This document shows, piece after piece, positions 63,359-64,000 of a stretch of 64,000 nucleotides of DNA. Made by a program: the position numbers and the translations under genes. Source of the stretch: Solidesulfovibrio carbinoliphilus subsp. oakridgensis (GTDB lineage: Bacteria > Desulfobacterota > Desulfovibrionia > Desulfovibrionales > Desulfovibrionaceae); the NCBI RefSeq assembly GCF_000177215.2, contig NZ_CM001368.1:310001-374000 (forward strand), given 5' to 3'. A model generated the notes under the pieces. That model saw only the letters and a program-made list of their open reading frames with translations. It was not told where the DNA came from and did no database searches. Each line of letters begins with the position of its first letter. Within the stretch, counting starts at the first letter, position 1.

Positions 63359-63845
63359 GGCTCCCTCCCAGGTAATCGAGCAGGGTTTCCCCGATCTCGT
63401 TTATGTCTTCCCGGCCGACGCCGAGGTATGGCCTGGCCGGAATCCGGACCCGCTTGACCTGGACCGCCTTGCCATCCGCGCCTCGGAAGAAAAGGGCCTT
63501 GGCCGACTTCGGGCGGATCTCGCCGCCGAACTGGTGGATGGCCGCATACTTGAGCGACGGGCCGCTCGGGCCGACTTCCACCCGGTTGGCCGTGGCCTCG
63601 GAGACGATGCCGGACATGAGCGCGCCGGTATCGACCAGGGTCTGGCCGCCCTGAAGCATCGCCCGACGGCTCGGCTTCCAGCGTTGGCCGTCCGGCGAGT
63701 GCCCCAGCTCGAAGTTCTCCTGGATGGAGGACACGAGCAGCATGCCGATCCGGGCCATGGCCGGGGTCAGGTCGTTGACCCTGGCCAGGAGTCCGGCCAG
63801 GTATCCGGTCGCCGGCGCGACAACCACCTCGACGCGGAAATCCAT
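63351..63845 (-). CDS. Phage virion morphogenesis protein (Phage_tail_S, Mu gpG-like)
   Basis: A 164-residue protein from ATG 63843-63845 (a TTG at 63863 would add six residues). Family landmarks: LLVSSIQENFELGHSPDGQRWKPSRRA, GGQTLVDTGALMSGIV, YAAIHQFGGEIRP and the C-terminal IPARPYLGVGREDINEIGETLLDYL. Part of the tail completion or head-tail joining step. The start overlaps the stop of the preceding gene (TGATG). Confidence 0.85.
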   Translation of the reverse strand: MDFRVEVVVAPATGYLAGLLARVNDLTPAMARIGMLLVSSIQENFELGHSPDGQRWKPSRRAMLQGGQTLVDTGALMSGIVSEATANRVEVGPSGPSLKYAAIHQFGGEIRPKSAKALFFRGADGKAVQVKRVRIPARPYLGVGREDINEIGETLLDYLGGSHG

Positions 63846-64000
63846 CACGGCACCCGCTTCCAAAAGGCGTCCCCGAAATGGGCGGGGCGGGCGGACACGG
63901 CCAGGCCGCTGTCGCCCGCGACCACCGGGCCGCCGCCTATGGTACCCGGCAGCTTGAGCACGCCAGACGCGAACCGGCCAAGGAGGGCAACGGCGTCCTC
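63845..64000 (-). CDS. Phage structural protein, C-terminal fragment
   Basis: The last 51 codons of a gene that begins beyond the right edge. The visible end reads EDAVALLGRFASGVLKLPG, GGGPVVAGDSGLAVSARP and FGDAFWKRVP before TGA. Family not recognised; from its place it could be a head-tail connector or DUF1320-type neighbour. Confidence 0.5.
   Translation of the reverse strand, partial: EDAVALLGRFASGVLKLPGTIGGGPVVAGDSGLAVSARPAHFGDAFWKRVP

Overview
The window looks like a chromosomal segment of a high-GC, strictly anaerobic deltaproteobacterium of the Desulfovibrio/Solidesulfovibrio type. The reasons are the codon use, the order rpmE-DUF1385-prfA-prmC, a signal-peptide-bearing (periplasmic-type) cobalt chelatase CbiK under a cobalamin riboswitch, selenocysteine genes selA and selB, and the tRNA-tuf-rpmG-tRNA-secE-nusG-rplKAJL-rpoBC block. 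The genus is an inference from gene content; no rRNA is present.

Layout of the host part (1-45737). Positions 1-5274 (minus strand) hold the start of a complex I operon, nuoA-nuoBCD-nuoE-nuoF-nuoG, in which B, C and D are one polypeptide; nuoG runs off the left edge. An FAD-dependent L-2-hydroxyglutarate oxidase-like gene and a divergent EAL-CBS-GGDEF cyclic-di-GMP protein follow (5428-9162). Then come gpmA and thiC (minus), rpmE, a DUF1385 membrane protein, prfA and prmC (plus), an unusual Nramp-family transporter, and ftsH (minus). A promoter at 18971 starts a long plus-strand information-processing block: tRNA-Thr, Tyr, Gly, Thr, tuf, rpmG, tRNA-Trp, secE, nusG, rplK, rplA, an L10 leader, rplJ, rplL, rpoB and rpoC, ending in a terminator at 32898. 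On the minus strand lies a corrinoid cluster (riboswitch, cbiK, permease, ATPase, binding protein, cbiL; 33092-37662), then two small unknown proteins, selB, an M18 aminopeptidase, selA, folC, a metallo-beta-lactamase-fold protein, and tRNA-Arg on the plus strand. A GC-rich dispersed palindromic repeat recurs at gene borders and in places supplies the ribosome binding site.

From about 45884 (or 47305) to the right edge lies a prophage read on the minus strand. In transcription order it encodes a head/tail-joining fragment, a Phage_tail_S (Mu gpG-like) protein, a DUF1834 (Mu gp37-like) protein, a tail tube protein, a tail assembly chaperone with a frameshifted extension, a 2352-residue tape measure protein, baseplate/fibre genes including a collar-plus-propeller fibre, a patatin-like phospholipase, and finally com and an overlapping cytosine-5 DNA methyltransferase. 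Com followed by a DNA-modification gene at the extreme right end is the layout of Mu-like transposable phages, but no sheath gene is seen, so the tail is probably non-contractile.

The most unusual ground is 45884-48300. The methyltransferase overlaps com, and a second frame inside it carries a separate family-like protein. The methyltransferase 3' end plus its downstream hairpin region occurs twice as imperfect direct repeats, bracketing a strikingly AT-rich segment that encodes one orphan protein.
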